This document shows, piece after piece, positions 20,904-30,129 of a stretch of DNA of 31,302 nucleotides (the stretch's first letter is position 1; each line of letters opens with the position of its first letter). Under the pieces are notes generated by a model, which was not told where the DNA came from, made no database searches, and saw only the letters and a program-made list of their open reading frames with translations. Origin of the DNA: a virus. The stretch is taken from IMG/VR virus record IMGVR_UViG_3300020171_000094, positions 1 through 31,302 of that record; one strand, written 5' to 3'. The position numbers and the translations under genes are program-made.

Positions 20904-22390
20904 TGGCATTACAATTACAAGTACCATCAAAATTAGCTCCCTTTATAAGCAAACTTAAGAGGTACAAGGTTGCTTATGGTGGTAGAGGTGGTGCCAAATC
21001 AATGTCCTTTTCAGATATGTTAGCTGTAAAAGCACAAACTGAAGGAGCTTTAGTAGGTTGTTTGCGTGAATATCAAAATTCAATTGAAGACAGTGTGTTT
21101 GCACTCTTAAAGTCAGAAATTGCTAAACTTAAAATTCCTGGTTTTAAGAACTTCAACAATAAAATAGATCATACAAGTGGTGGAGGGTTTCGCTTTAGGG
21201 GACTTGCAAGATCTATTGAAGCAATTAAGTCCATGTTTGGCTTTAAGTATTTTTGGTTGGAAGAGGGTCAGTTTATCTCTGAAGAAAGTCTACGAATTTT
21301 GACTCCTACCCTCCGGGAAGAGAATTCTGAACTATGGATATCGGCCAATCCTATGAGTAAAACTGACCCCTTCTCTCAACGGTTTATAGTTCCATACCAA
21401 GTAGAACTTGACAAAAACGGTTTTTATGAAGATGACTTACATTATATAGTAAAAATTAATTACAGTGATAATCCTTGGTTTCCTCCTGAACTTGAAGCCG
21501 AAAGACTCAATGACTATCAATCTCTTCCTAGAGCTCTTTACGATCACATCTGGGAAGGTGAGTATAATGATTCAGTAGACAATGCTCTTATAAATGCTAA
21601 GTGGTTTGACGCATGTATTGATGCCCACTTAAAGTTAGGATTTGAACCTCTTGGCATAAGAGCATCTTCACATGATCCTTCTGATGAAGGAGAGGACACT
21701 AAAGGTTATGCCTTTAGACACGGTTCTGTGATTTTTCAAGTTGAGGAAATGGTCACAGGAGATATTAATGAAGGATGTGATTGGGCAACCGGACTTGCCA
21801 TACAAAATAATTCAGATGCCTTTATATGGGATTGTGATGGTGTGGGAATTGGTCTTAACAGGCAAGTTAGCCAAGCATTTGGTGGGAAAAACGTAAGACT
21901 GTCACAGTATAAAGGATCTGAGAAAGTTGAGTATCCAAATTCGATATATGAACCAATAAGTGCTGAAGGATCAGATATATTCTCAGTTCAGAATCAAAAA
22001 ACAAATAAAGAAGTTTTCAAAAACCTCCGAGTTCAAAAGTACTTTGAACTGAGAAATAGAATTTATAGAACTTTTGAAGCAGTTGAAAAAGGAAGATATC
22101 ACAATCCTGAAACACTAATATCTTTTTCTTCTGGTATCGTTGAACTCAATAAACTTAGGTCTGAATTATGTAGGATACCAAAGAAACCTAATGCGAATGG
22201 AATGTTAGATTTATATTCCAAGGATAAAATGAAATCTAAATTTAAAATTGCCTCACCAAATTTAGCGGATTCTGTTAAAATGTTGTGGAAGGTCCCAAAG
22301 ATTGTAAATGTAGGAGGTACTAAAAGACCTCAATCAATTAGGGTGATAGGTTCTACTTATAGGGATCAAAAAAGAAGGGCTACTTACTAA
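20903..22390 (+). CDS. terL: terminase large subunit
   Basis: 495 aa. ATPase: Walker A GGRGGAKS (26-33), Walker B YFWLEEGQ with Glu120/Glu121, coupling SANP (147-150). Nuclease: SHDPSDEGEDT with Asp258, and FIWDCDGVG with Asp310/Asp312, the RNase H-like acidic residues. This is the PBSX/Terminase_3/6 type, which packages DNA through the portal, often by headful. Start overlaps the previous stop; the site upstream is weak, so translation is likely coupled. Confidence 0.95.
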   Translation: MALQLQVPSKLAPFISKLKRYKVAYGGRGGAKSMSFSDMLAVKAQTEGALVGCLREYQNSIEDSVFALLKSEIAKLKIPGFKNFNNKIDHTSGGGFRFRGLARSIEAIKSMFGFKYFWLEEGQFISEESLRILTPTLREENSELWISANPMSKTDPFSQRFIVPYQVELDKNGFYEDDLHYIVKINYSDNPWFPPELEAERLNDYQSLPRALYDHIWEGEYNDSVDNALINAKWFDACIDAHLKLGFEPLGIRASSHDPSDEGEDTKGYAFRHGSVIFQVEEMVTGDINEGCDWATGLAIQNNSDAFIWDCDGVGIGLNRQVSQAFGGKNVRLSQYKGSEKVEYPNSIYEPISAEGSDIFSVQNQKTNKEVFKNLRVQKYFELRNRIYRTFEAVEKGRYHNPETLISFSSGIVELNKLRSELCRIPKKPNANGMLDLYSKDKMKSKFKIASPNLADSVKMLWKVPKIVNVGGTKRPQSIRVIGSTYRDQKRRATY

Positions 22391-24525
22391 TGGCACTTGA
22401 ACTAAAACAACTCAAAAAAATGCATGAAAAAGCTTATATAGCTAACCAGATTCCAAGAGAACGGTCTGCCAATGATCTTGTATTCTATTGGGTGACACAA
22501 TGGGATCAAGAAGTTCTACAATCTTCTCAACTTGCATACCGTGGTGAATTTGATATATTACGTAAGGCTGGAAGGCAGATTTTATCAGACCTTATTGCAA
22601 ATCCTGTTCAAGTAGACTTTATTCCTATAAATGAAACAAGAACTGATGCAGCCGAACTTGCTGATGGTTTATATAGATCTGGTCTTCAAAAAAATACTTC
22701 TATAGAAGCATTTGAGAATGCAGAAACAGAGAACGTAGTTTGTGGGGTAGGAGCTTGGTTACTTTATACAAAATATGAAAGTCAAAATATTGACAATGAT
22801 AAACAAGTAATACTCCGTAAACCAATTTTTGAAGCTAATAATACAGTATATTGGGATCCAGATTCAAAACTTTTAGATAAGTCTGATGCAAAGTATTGTT
22901 CAGTTTTAACAGCATATACAGAAGAAGGTTATAAAACTTTAGTTGAAAAGATCACTGGAGAAGAAGTTAAAAATTTAAACGCAGGATCTTTTAAACTACC
23001 TGAACACTCTTATACATTTCCGTGGTTAGGAGGAGAAGGTAAGAAAATTTATATTACAAGTTTTTATCACATAGAAGAAATTGATGATGTTGTTCTTACA
23101 ATGGAAGATTCATTTGGTGAAACTCTTGATTTACAGGAGTCTGATCTAGTAGATATAATGGATGACATGATTGATGGAGGTTATTCAATAGTCTCTGAAA
23201 GAAAAATCAAAAGAAATATAGTAACAAAGTATATTGCTTCTGGAGCAGAAATACTTAAGGAAGAAAGAATAGCGGGTCAGCATATCCCAGTAATACCGTG
23301 CTATGGAGAACACGCAGTAGTTGAAGGAGAGGAATATTGGGAAGGTATAACAAGACTTGCTAAAGACCCACAACGTTTAAGAAATTTTGCCTTTTCATAT
23401 ATGGGTGATATACTCTCAAGATCACCACGTCAAAAACCTCTGTTCTGGCCTGAGCAAATTCAAGGATTTGAAGATATGTATTCTGAGAGTGGTATTGATA
23501 ATGCATATCCATACTTACTCATTAATAGAAAGACAGCAGATGGTGAAGAATTACCACCAATGCCAATAGGAGTTATGCCAGAACAACCTATGCCAACTGC
23601 TCTTCCTATGGTATTAACTCTAACTAGAGAAGCAGTTACTGATGTAGCTAATCCTGGTGTTCCTGATAAAGTTGCCGAACCAGACATTTCAGGAAAAGCT
23701 GTTCAAAAGTTAGAGGCCAGAATTGAACGTCAGTCTATGAGATTTCAAACGCATATGAAACATGCAAAACGCAGAGATGGTGAAGTCTGGATTTCTATGG
23801 CTTCTGAAGTTATAGATACCCCAAGAAAAGTTATGGTTGAGTTATCTGATGGTACCAAAAAAGAAACTCAAGTAATGGATACTATAATCGATAAAGAAAC
23901 TGGTAATCTTATTACCGTCAATGATTTGCGAAGAGCTGAATTTGAAGTCTTTTCTAAAATAGGTCCCAGTTACTCAAGTCAAAAAGAACAAACAATTGAT
24001 AGATTAGAATCAATGATGATATTAATGGCTCCAGATGATCCTGTAAGAAAAGCTCTACAACTTAAAATACTTGCTCTTTCAGATGGTGTTGAATTTGATG
24101 ACATCAGAGATTATGTAAATAAACAGTTAATGATAATGGGTATTAGAAAACCTCAGACACCAGAAGATGAAGCTTTCATGAAACAAATGCAACAAAGTCC
24201 AAAACAACCAGATGCTGCTACAATGATAGCTATTGCAGAAAATAAGAAAGGGGATGCTGATCTTCTTGAACAAAAACGCAAAGGTATTGAAATGCAGTTA
24301 AATGCACAAAATGATCAAAGACAATCAGCTATTGATGCTTTTAATGCTGAGACAAAACGAATAGATGTCATATCAAAAATAAGAGAATCTAATCTAAAAG
24401 TTGATATGACAAATATAGAAGCTTTTGGTAAACAAGTTGATAATGCTACTAAACTTATTGACTTGAAGAGATTGACTAAAGAACTCTATACAGGTAGAGG
24501 TGAACAACAGAAGCAGACTGGTTAA
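22390..24525 (+). CDS. portal protein, P22 type
   Basis: 711 aa, near the 725 of P22 gp1. Matching blocks: DGLYRSGLQKNTSIEAFENAETENVVCGVGAWLLYTKY followed by NTVYWDPDSKLLDKSDAKYCSVLTAYT (residues about 90-180), and YWEGITRLAKDPQRLRNFAFSYMGDILSRSPRQKPLFWPEQI (about 315-360). The last 130 residues are helical and Gln/Lys rich, as in the P22 barrel but shorter. It forms the dodecameric DNA gate on which the gp4-like factor binds. Overlaps the terminase stop by one base. Confidence 0.93.
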   Translation: MALELKQLKKMHEKAYIANQIPRERSANDLVFYWVTQWDQEVLQSSQLAYRGEFDILRKAGRQILSDLIANPVQVDFIPINETRTDAAELADGLYRSGLQKNTSIEAFENAETENVVCGVGAWLLYTKYESQNIDNDKQVILRKPIFEANNTVYWDPDSKLLDKSDAKYCSVLTAYTEEGYKTLVEKITGEEVKNLNAGSFKLPEHSYTFPWLGGEGKKIYITSFYHIEEIDDVVLTMEDSFGETLDLQESDLVDIMDDMIDGGYSIVSERKIKRNIVTKYIASGAEILKEERIAGQHIPVIPCYGEHAVVEGEEYWEGITRLAKDPQRLRNFAFSYMGDILSRSPRQKPLFWPEQIQGFEDMYSESGIDNAYPYLLINRKTADGEELPPMPIGVMPEQPMPTALPMVLTLTREAVTDVANPGVPDKVAEPDISGKAVQKLEARIERQSMRFQTHMKHAKRRDGEVWISMASEVIDTPRKVMVELSDGTKKETQVMDTIIDKETGNLITVNDLRRAEFEVFSKIGPSYSSQKEQTIDRLESMMILMAPDDPVRKALQLKILALSDGVEFDDIRDYVNKQLMIMGIRKPQTPEDEAFMKQMQQSPKQPDAATMIAIAENKKGDADLLEQKRKGIEMQLNAQNDQRQSAIDAFNAETKRIDVISKIRESNLKVDMTNIEAFGKQVDNATKLIDLKRLTKELYTGRGEQQKQTG

Positions 24526-24576
24526 AATGCAAGTACTTGTGCTTCATCACAAGGCACCTAACATCAAGGAGAAAGA

Positions 24577-25614
24577 ATGATGGTTGATAATCTGGCAGTA
24601 AAAATTGAGGATGAAAATCTTGGAGATGAGAATCTCGGGGATGAAAATCTTGGAGATGAAAATCTTGGAGATGAAAATCTTGGAGATGAAAATCTTGGAG
24701 ATGAAAATCTTGGAGATGAAAATCTTGGAGATGAAAATCTTGGAGATGAAAATCTAGATAAGGATGGTAAATCTAAAGAAGTAGCTAATTGGATGAAGGA
24801 AGATGATGACCAGACACCATCTGATACTATGCCAGTTAGTGCACATATACGTGCAAAACATAAATTGAAGGGAAAAATCGGGGAAAGAGACTCTGAGATT
24901 GAAAAACTTAGGAAAGAAAATGAAGCTCTTAGGAATCAAAGTCTAGTAACTCCTACTCGAGATAAAACCCTGGTAAGACCCAAACAAGATGAATATGAAT
25001 CTTTTGAGGATTACCAAACTGCTCTGGATAAGTATGAAGACAAACGACTTGATTCTAAGATTTCTGTAGTACAAGGGCAAAATAAACTTCGGGAAACACA
25101 AGCGAAGGCAATCGAAAAACTTAATGCAGCTGTAGATAGTCATTATGTACGAGCTGATAAGTTAATTAAAGACAGTGGTATTTCAGCAGAAACTTATAAA
25201 CAAGCAGATGAAGTAGTAAGGAATGCCATAGAGGCAGTCAGACCAGGGCAGGGTAATTTAGTTGTTGATCAAATAATCTCTATCTTAGGAGATGGTTCTG
25301 AAAAAGTTATATATAAATTGGGGAGAAGTAAAGCTCTTCGGGGTGAATTAATAACTCTTCTTTCAGAAGATCCCCATGGTTTAAGAGCAACTGCTTTTTT
25401 AGGTGAACAAAAAGCAAAACTATTAAGTACCACCAAAAGAAGATCAAATGCACCTACACCTTCAAATGAAATAAATGGAGATGCTACGTCTTCTAATAAA
25501 GAGCGGGTTTTCAAAAAGAAATATGATGCCGCTCATGCTAAAGGCAATACTCAAGCTGCCTACAATGCTAAGAAGGAAGCAAAAGTCGCAGGTGTTAATA
25601 CTTCTAAGTGGTAG
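24577..25614 (+). CDS. head scaffolding protein with DENLG-repeat N-terminus
   Basis: 345 aa between portal and coat, the P22 gp8 position. Residues 12-61 are nine DENLG pentapeptides plus DENLD; then VSAHIRAKHKLKGKIGERDSEIEKLRKENEALRNQS forms a coiled coil (about 85-120), a long helical region follows, and the last 70 residues are basic (KTTKRRSNAPTP... KKKYDAAHAKGNTQAAYNAKKEAKVAGV), like the coat-binding end of P22 scaffold. AAGGAGAAAG precedes ATG ATG; either may be used. The acidic repeat is unusual. Confidence 0.8.
   Translation: MMVDNLAVKIEDENLGDENLGDENLGDENLGDENLGDENLGDENLGDENLGDENLGDENLDKDGKSKEVANWMKEDDDQTPSDTMPVSAHIRAKHKLKGKIGERDSEIEKLRKENEALRNQSLVTPTRDKTLVRPKQDEYESFEDYQTALDKYEDKRLDSKISVVQGQNKLRETQAKAIEKLNAAVDSHYVRADKLIKDSGISAETYKQADEVVRNAIEAVRPGQGNLVVDQIISILGDGSEKVIYKLGRSKALRGELITLLSEDPHGLRATAFLGEQKAKLLSTTKRRSNAPTPSNEINGDATSSNKERVFKKKYDAAHAKGNTQAAYNAKKEAKVAGVNTSKW
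24610..24759 (+). repeat. 15-bp coding tandem repeat (DENLG)x9 + DENLD
   Basis: Ten 15-bp units of the form GATGAAAATCTTGGA run without gap; only unit 2 (GATGAGAATCTCGGG) and unit 10 differ much. Near identity at the DNA level points to recent slippage expansion within the scaffold gene. Confidence 0.95.
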
Positions 25615-25629
25615 AAAGGGATATAAATC

Positions 25630-26907
25630 ATGGCTTTATCAACAGGTAAAACTGCTGAAGTAATGTTTGAAAAATTTAAGGATACTTATGAACATCAACT
25701 GACACTTCTTGATTTGGTTGATTTTCATGAGCCGGCATCAGGAATGATGCAGAATTCCAGTAATGTAATTTGGTATCCTGTACAACAACATGCACCAGTA
25801 ATTGCTGGTTGGGATCTTACAGGTCAAGAAACTGGAATTATAGAGGAAACTTACCCGGCTGTTCTTGGAACTCCTAATAATGATTTTGTTCAAATGAGAG
25901 CAGATGACTTAAGGGATATGCGTTTCTGGGAACGTAGAGCTGAAACATCAGGTAAACGCCAGGCTACTACATTGAACTCAGATATTGCTAATGCAATTGC
26001 TGTTCAGGGTGCTTTGTTTTACAGATCCAATGCAACAAGTGGTTATGAGTTTATTGCAGAAGCTCAGGCATTAATGAATGAACGACAGGCTAATAGTTCT
26101 CAAAGGTTTTTCTGTATAAATGACAGAGACAATCTTATCTTTGGTACTGATTTGGCCGCTCGTCAAACTATGCAGGGTCAACCTGCAGAGACTTGGAAAA
26201 CAGGTCAGATTGGTAGAAATATAGCAGAGTTTGATGTTTATGTTGGTTCTTTTCTGCCAAACATCGCAGGAGCTGCAGATCCTGCTGTAACAGTAACTGG
26301 CAATCAGGCATTCGTGCCTTCAGGTGGTTCGGTAAATGCTACTACCCGTGTTGTAACAAATGTCGATTATCGTGAAGCATCTTTGGTTGTTAACAATTCC
26401 GCTCTTATGGCAGTTGGTGACAAATTCACTATCCAAAATGGTGGAGTTAATATTCAGTCGATTGGCCTTGCAGATAAAAATCCTACAGGTCAGGCAATGA
26501 TCTTCACAGTTATTGAGTTAACGGATGCAACTCATATTAAAATTTATCCAAAACCAATTGCAGCGAATCAGGCAGGAATTACATCGCTTCAAGCAGCATA
26601 TGCCAATATTAATACGGCTATTCTTAATGCTGCTACAATTACTCGTCTCAACATTGATGCTACTAAGAAAACCAATCTCTTTTGGGATAGAGCAGCGATT
26701 GAAGTAATTGGCGGTTCAATTCCAGGTGATCTCTTTAAACAGTATGATGGTATGAGAGTTCTTACTGATACCATGTCTAATGGTCTTACACTCTATATGG
26801 TTTATGATGGTGACATTGCTACCATGAACTTCCGGTTTAGACTGTTTACTTGGTATGGAATTACTGTTAATAACCCCACAAACTGTGGAGTTGCTGTTAC
26901 TTTTTAG
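25630..26907 (+). CDS. major capsid (coat) protein, P22 type
   Basis: 425 aa (P22 gp5: 430). The N-terminal region holds NSSNVIWYPVQQHAPVIAGWDLT (about 39-61) and GTPNNDFVQMRADDLRD (about 78-94), both closely like the P22 coat blocks SSNTIWMPVEQESP..GWDLT and NDFFQLRADDLRD. A strand-rich segment at about 215-310 fits the inserted I-domain of this HK97-fold subgroup. AAAGGGATATAAATC precedes the ATG; stop TAG. Flanked by scaffold and decoration-like genes. Confidence 0.95.
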   Translation: MALSTGKTAEVMFEKFKDTYEHQLTLLDLVDFHEPASGMMQNSSNVIWYPVQQHAPVIAGWDLTGQETGIIEETYPAVLGTPNNDFVQMRADDLRDMRFWERRAETSGKRQATTLNSDIANAIAVQGALFYRSNATSGYEFIAEAQALMNERQANSSQRFFCINDRDNLIFGTDLAARQTMQGQPAETWKTGQIGRNIAEFDVYVGSFLPNIAGAADPAVTVTGNQAFVPSGGSVNATTRVVTNVDYREASLVVNNSALMAVGDKFTIQNGGVNIQSIGLADKNPTGQAMIFTVIELTDATHIKIYPKPIAANQAGITSLQAAYANINTAILNAATITRLNIDATKKTNLFWDRAAIEVIGGSIPGDLFKQYDGMRVLTDTMSNGLTLYMVYDGDIATMNFRFRLFTWYGITVNNPTNCGVAVTF

Positions 26908-26921
26908 TTAACCTTTTCTCC

Positions 26922-26945
26922 GGGTGGAGTATAACAACTCCACCC
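26922..26945 (+). other. intercistronic hairpin after the coat gene
   Basis: Perfect 9-bp stem GGGTGGAGT / ACTCCACCC with a 6-base loop, followed directly by CTGAACAAGGAGG, the next gene's Shine-Dalgarno. No T-run, so probably an mRNA-stabilising or processing element. The same hairpin-GAACAAGGAG layout recurs at 27356. Confidence 0.75.
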
Positions 26946-26965
26946 TGAACAAGGAGGATTTAAGT

Positions 26966-27337
26966 ATGTCAAGAATAATAAGAATTGGAGAAATTTATCA
27001 TCAACAGGATTCAGATAATACTGATGATTTGTCAACTACTGTTGCTGCAGATGTATTAGCAATTCCTGTAACTCATGCAGATGTTGCTAAGACAACTGGT
27101 GCAGATGCTGAAGCATTAACTTTGGCAAATGGTAAACCTTGCCAAGTATTGTTAATTGGTCTTGTAACTGATGGTGGTGGAGATGGCACGTTAACTCCAG
27201 TAACTTGTTCAGGATTTGCTACTATTGTATTTGCAGATGCTGGTGATCAAGCTGTTTTACTTTATGTAGATGATACTGTTGGATGGGTTATTTTTTCATT
27301 ATCTGGGGTAGCAGGTCCACCAGCTTTCACAGTTTAA
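26966..27337 (+). CDS. small head protein, decoration-like (unknown family)
   Basis: 123 aa from ATG 26966 after AAGGAGGATTTAAGT; the longer frame from 26924 runs through the hairpin and is rejected. Rich in Ala/Val/Thr/Asp and beta-strands with GGG and GDGT turns (LLIGLVTDGGGDGTLTPVTC, AVLLYVDDTVGWVIFSLSG). Many phages have a decoration or trimeric spike protein here, just behind the coat gene. No specific family recognised. Confidence 0.65.
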   Translation: MSRIIRIGEIYHQQDSDNTDDLSTTVAADVLAIPVTHADVAKTTGADAEALTLANGKPCQVLLIGLVTDGGGDGTLTPVTCSGFATIVFADAGDQAVLLYVDDTVGWVIFSLSGVAGPPAFTV

Positions 27338-27355
27338 TATTAACTAGTTTCTACC

Positions 27356-27379
27356 TGAGGGGGGTTTTATACCCCCTCA
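27356..27379 (+). other. intercistronic hairpin before the beta-helix gene
   Basis: Stem TGAGGGGG / CCCCCTCA (8 bp) with an 8-base loop, followed by TGAACAAGGAG. Same arrangement as after the coat gene: GC-rich stem, then the Shine-Dalgarno copy GAACAAGGAG, start codon 12-14 bases on. Confidence 0.7.
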
Positions 27380-27397
27380 TGAACAAGGAGAAATATT

Positions 27398-29137
27398 ATG
27401 TCTAATAGAATGAGAGATTTTTTTCACACTGGTTTAAATGTTTCAAGGTCTGACCTTGAAAGACTTATGAATGACATTTCTACAATAACCCTTAATGGGA
27501 CTAATTACTTTGTTGATAGTACAATTTCACAAAGTGGTGATGGTAAATCATGGGATGCTGCTTTTAAAACTCTGACTGAAGCTGTAGCAGCAGCTGTAGT
27601 TCGGAATGACGTGATTAATATGGCTCCTGGTGATTATGATGAAGATGCTGTTATTAATATTACAACCCAGGGACTTATTATTCGTGGTCCTCGTGGCAAT
27701 GATTGGCAAAATAAAGCGATGATCTATAGTGGTGCTGCTGGTCATCTTATGACCATTAATGCTCATGAAGTTATGATTGATGGTATTGGTTTTTCTGCTG
27801 TTGATAATACTTTCGATGCTATTAGAGTAGGAACAACCATGTCACCTTATAAAGTTACCATCCGTAATTGTCGTTTTGATGGTTGGTCAGGTGAACATGG
27901 AATTTATCAAGGTGGTACATATGATGCTCCTGATCTTTTGATTGAACATAATCTTTTCAGAAGTTGGGATACTGGAGCTATTAGGATTGAGGGTACTCGT
28001 GTTATGGTACGGCATAATACTATTATTCTTGAAGGTTCTACAAGTGGTATTATTCATGTACCAACTGGTGGTAATAGACCTGATACTACATTAGAAGATA
28101 ATGTAATATTTGGTACATATAATGGTGATACTGGTGTTGAGATTGTAGGTACACCAACAGAAGCTCTTTTTCATATGGCTCGTAATCATGTTGTTGGTTG
28201 TGAAGTTCCAGTTACATTATCTAAATATACTAACTGGTATGTTGGTAATTATTGGGGAAAAGAAAACTGGCGTTATGTTCCAGATACAGGTCGGAAAGCT
28301 GCTGAAGCTAGAGGAGCTTTTGGTAACCTTTTTTATGTTGATCTAAATATAGCGACAACTGGTCTTGATGGAAGATGTTGGGCATCAGCTTTTGATACTA
28401 TAGCAGCAGGTCTTGCTGCTGCTGATACTGATGCTGCTCTTCATCGTAACTGGGCTAAACGAAATACTGTTTATGTTAGTTGTGATGGTGAATCTGAAAC
28501 TTTAGTACTTGCAGCAGAAAAAACTGACTTGGTTGGTGTTGGTTATGATATTGGTTCTAAACCTGTTGTTACAGGTAATTTCACAATTGGAACTGCTGTA
28601 CAAGGTTTTAGAATTTTTAATATGGGTTTCATTCCTACTACAATTGATCCTGTAATTACATTTCCAGATGGTATGCATAAATGGGAACTCCATGATGTTG
28701 ATATATATAAAGTAGAAGGTCAGTTAAATTCAGTTATGATTTTAGCAGCTGCAACTACCAGAAATTGGGTAATGAAAGGTTGTAGAGTTATGGCTGATGC
28801 TGGTGGTGCTAGAAGTACTATTGGGGTATCTTTAGTTGGTGATTCTGGTGCTGGTATTATGGATAATTGTTATATTGAGGGTATAACAGCATTAAAAGTA
28901 GCTAATCCTTCAATACAAACGATTCTTAGGAATTCTGAACTTGTAGCAACAGCTTTAACTCTTGATGATGATTCAGATGATTGTAATTGTTTTAATTTGA
29001 ATTTTGTTTCTGATGCTGCTGCTGGTGATGCAACTGCAACCGGTTGTTTAGATTGGAACGTACGAAAAGCTGCTAATTGTTATTTAACAGCATTGGCTAC
29101 TAATGGACCAATTCCTAACTTAACAGCTCACGCATAA
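27398..29137 (+). CDS. two-module right-handed beta-helix protein (virion surface protein)
   Basis: 579 aa. Residues 36-290 have the parallel beta-helix pattern (VDSTISQSGDGKSWDAAFKTLTEAV, MAPGDYDEDAVINITTQGLIIRG, VTIRNCRFDGWSGEHGIY, VMVRHNTIILEG). At about 310 a second module restarts with the same opening (YVDLNIATTGLDGRCWASAFDTIAAGL) and continues to the end. The opening resembles DUF1565/pectate-lyase-like phage proteins. Located between decoration-like and gp4-like genes, so a head fibre or capsid-bound surface protein is more likely than a tailspike; enzymatic residues are not identifiable. Confidence 0.75.
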   Translation: MSNRMRDFFHTGLNVSRSDLERLMNDISTITLNGTNYFVDSTISQSGDGKSWDAAFKTLTEAVAAAVVRNDVINMAPGDYDEDAVINITTQGLIIRGPRGNDWQNKAMIYSGAAGHLMTINAHEVMIDGIGFSAVDNTFDAIRVGTTMSPYKVTIRNCRFDGWSGEHGIYQGGTYDAPDLLIEHNLFRSWDTGAIRIEGTRVMVRHNTIILEGSTSGIIHVPTGGNRPDTTLEDNVIFGTYNGDTGVEIVGTPTEALFHMARNHVVGCEVPVTLSKYTNWYVGNYWGKENWRYVPDTGRKAAEARGAFGNLFYVDLNIATTGLDGRCWASAFDTIAAGLAAADTDAALHRNWAKRNTVYVSCDGESETLVLAAEKTDLVGVGYDIGSKPVVTGNFTIGTAVQGFRIFNMGFIPTTIDPVITFPDGMHKWELHDVDIYKVEGQLNSVMILAAATTRNWVMKGCRVMADAGGARSTIGVSLVGDSGAGIMDNCYIEGITALKVANPSIQTILRNSELVATALTLDDDSDDCNCFNLNFVSDAAAGDATATGCLDWNVRKAANCYLTALATNGPIPNLTAHA

Positions 29138-29156
29138 CCTTTTAACTTTAAAACCA

Positions 29157-29184
29157 TATGTGGGAGTAGAAATACTCCCACATA
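29157..29184 (+). other. intercistronic hairpin with GAAA tetraloop
   Basis: Perfect 12-bp stem TATGTGGGAGTA / TACTCCCACATA around GAAA (a GNRA loop). It follows the beta-helix gene and precedes a small gene. No T-run behind it, so like the other hairpins here it is probably a stability or processing element rather than a terminator. Confidence 0.75.
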
Positions 29185-29206
29185 ATTAAGATTGGGGGGA
29201 TTACAA

Positions 29207-29362
29207 ATGGCAGTAGTATTATTTAAAGATGGAATTCCAAAAATATGCAATGAGTTTTCATTTTTGCATGAACTTGATAATGGATATTCTTTTACAAAAG
29301 AACCTGTTGAAGAAGTTATTGAAGAAGTTATTGAAGAAGATGAAAATGCAGATGAGGAGTAA
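29207..29362 (+). CDS. small acidic protein, 51 aa
   Basis: ATG 29207 after GGGGGGATTACAA; TAA at 29360, 5 bp before the next ATG. N-terminus AVVLFKDGIPKICNEFSFLHELDNGYSFTKEP, then an acidic tail with EEVIEEVIEEDENADEE. Small proteins of this kind ('xVxlfkdG...f....l...L..GW') are common in phage head-to-tail clusters, with no known role. Good site and perfect fit in the gap support it. Confidence 0.65.
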   Translation: MAVVLFKDGIPKICNEFSFLHELDNGYSFTKEPVEEVIEEVIEEDENADEE

Positions 29363-29367
29363 TTATA

Positions 29368-30117
29368 ATGGCAACTGGTGATACTAAAGGTGATATATTA
29401 AATAGAGCTTTTTCAGCTTTAAGAATTTCAGGAATTACTGCTGATCCTTCTCCTGAAGATTTAGAGTTGGCTATTACCAAACTTGAGAATATGGCTGCTG
29501 AATTTTCAGGGAGAAATATGAATACAGGTTATGCTTTTGAAGATGAACCTGACCCAAATTGTCCACATAATTTGGATAGAAAATTCTGGCATTCATTTGA
29601 TGTTAATCTTGCAGTTAGATTAATGTCAGATTATGGCAAAGGGTTTAAACCAGATGTTGGTTTAATAAGACAAGCTTCAGCGGGTATATCATTTTTAGCA
29701 TCAGCAACTGCCTTGGTTAAACAGATTCAGTATCCCGATAGAATGCCAAGAGGAAGTGGAATATCGATAGGTCCGAGATGGAGAAAATTCTATCAAAAGC
29801 AAATTGAAGCTCCTAATTCATATTTGACTAAAACAATGTATACTGGGGATATAAATGATTTTGTAGAACATTTTGACTCATATCTTAAAACTGGTGAAGA
29901 TGTTTCTGCTTATACAATTGAAGCAGAAACAGGACTCACAATAAATTCAGATTCTCTTGTTACTCCTGATGTTTTATATAATATAACTGCTACAGGGAAT
30001 TCTGATGGTGTAGCAATTAGTTTACTTAAAGTTAGGATTATAGCAACAACTTCAGATGGTAGAGCAGAAACAAGGATTATTAATTTTAGATTATTAGAAT
30101 CAGGAATAAATGATTAA
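29368..30117 (+). CDS. gp4-like tail accessory factor with C-terminal Ig-like domain
   Basis: 249 aa; residues 1-155 match the P22 gp4 (packaged DNA stabilisation) family: TKGDILNRAFSALRISG...SPEDLELAITKLENMAAEF, DRKFWHSFDVNLAVRLMSDYG and YPDRMPRGSGIS (P22: PYPSRMPTGSGNS). The last about 75 residues (SAYTIEAETGLTINSDSL...ATSDGRAETRIINFRL) form a separate beta-sandwich-like domain not in P22 gp4. It plugs the portal after packaging and is the base for needle and tail proteins. Site GAGGAG. Confidence 0.88.
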   Translation: MATGDTKGDILNRAFSALRISGITADPSPEDLELAITKLENMAAEFSGRNMNTGYAFEDEPDPNCPHNLDRKFWHSFDVNLAVRLMSDYGKGFKPDVGLIRQASAGISFLASATALVKQIQYPDRMPRGSGISIGPRWRKFYQKQIEAPNSYLTKTMYTGDINDFVEHFDSYLKTGEDVSAYTIEAETGLTINSDSLVTPDVLYNITATGNSDGVAISLLKVRIIATTSDGRAETRIINFRLLESGIND

Positions 30118-30129
30118 AGGGGGTTTAGT

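Noticed and set aside
26924-26965. N-terminal extension of the decoration-like protein
   Set aside because: It translates the hairpin and leader; the ATG at 26966 has a strong AAGGAGG site.
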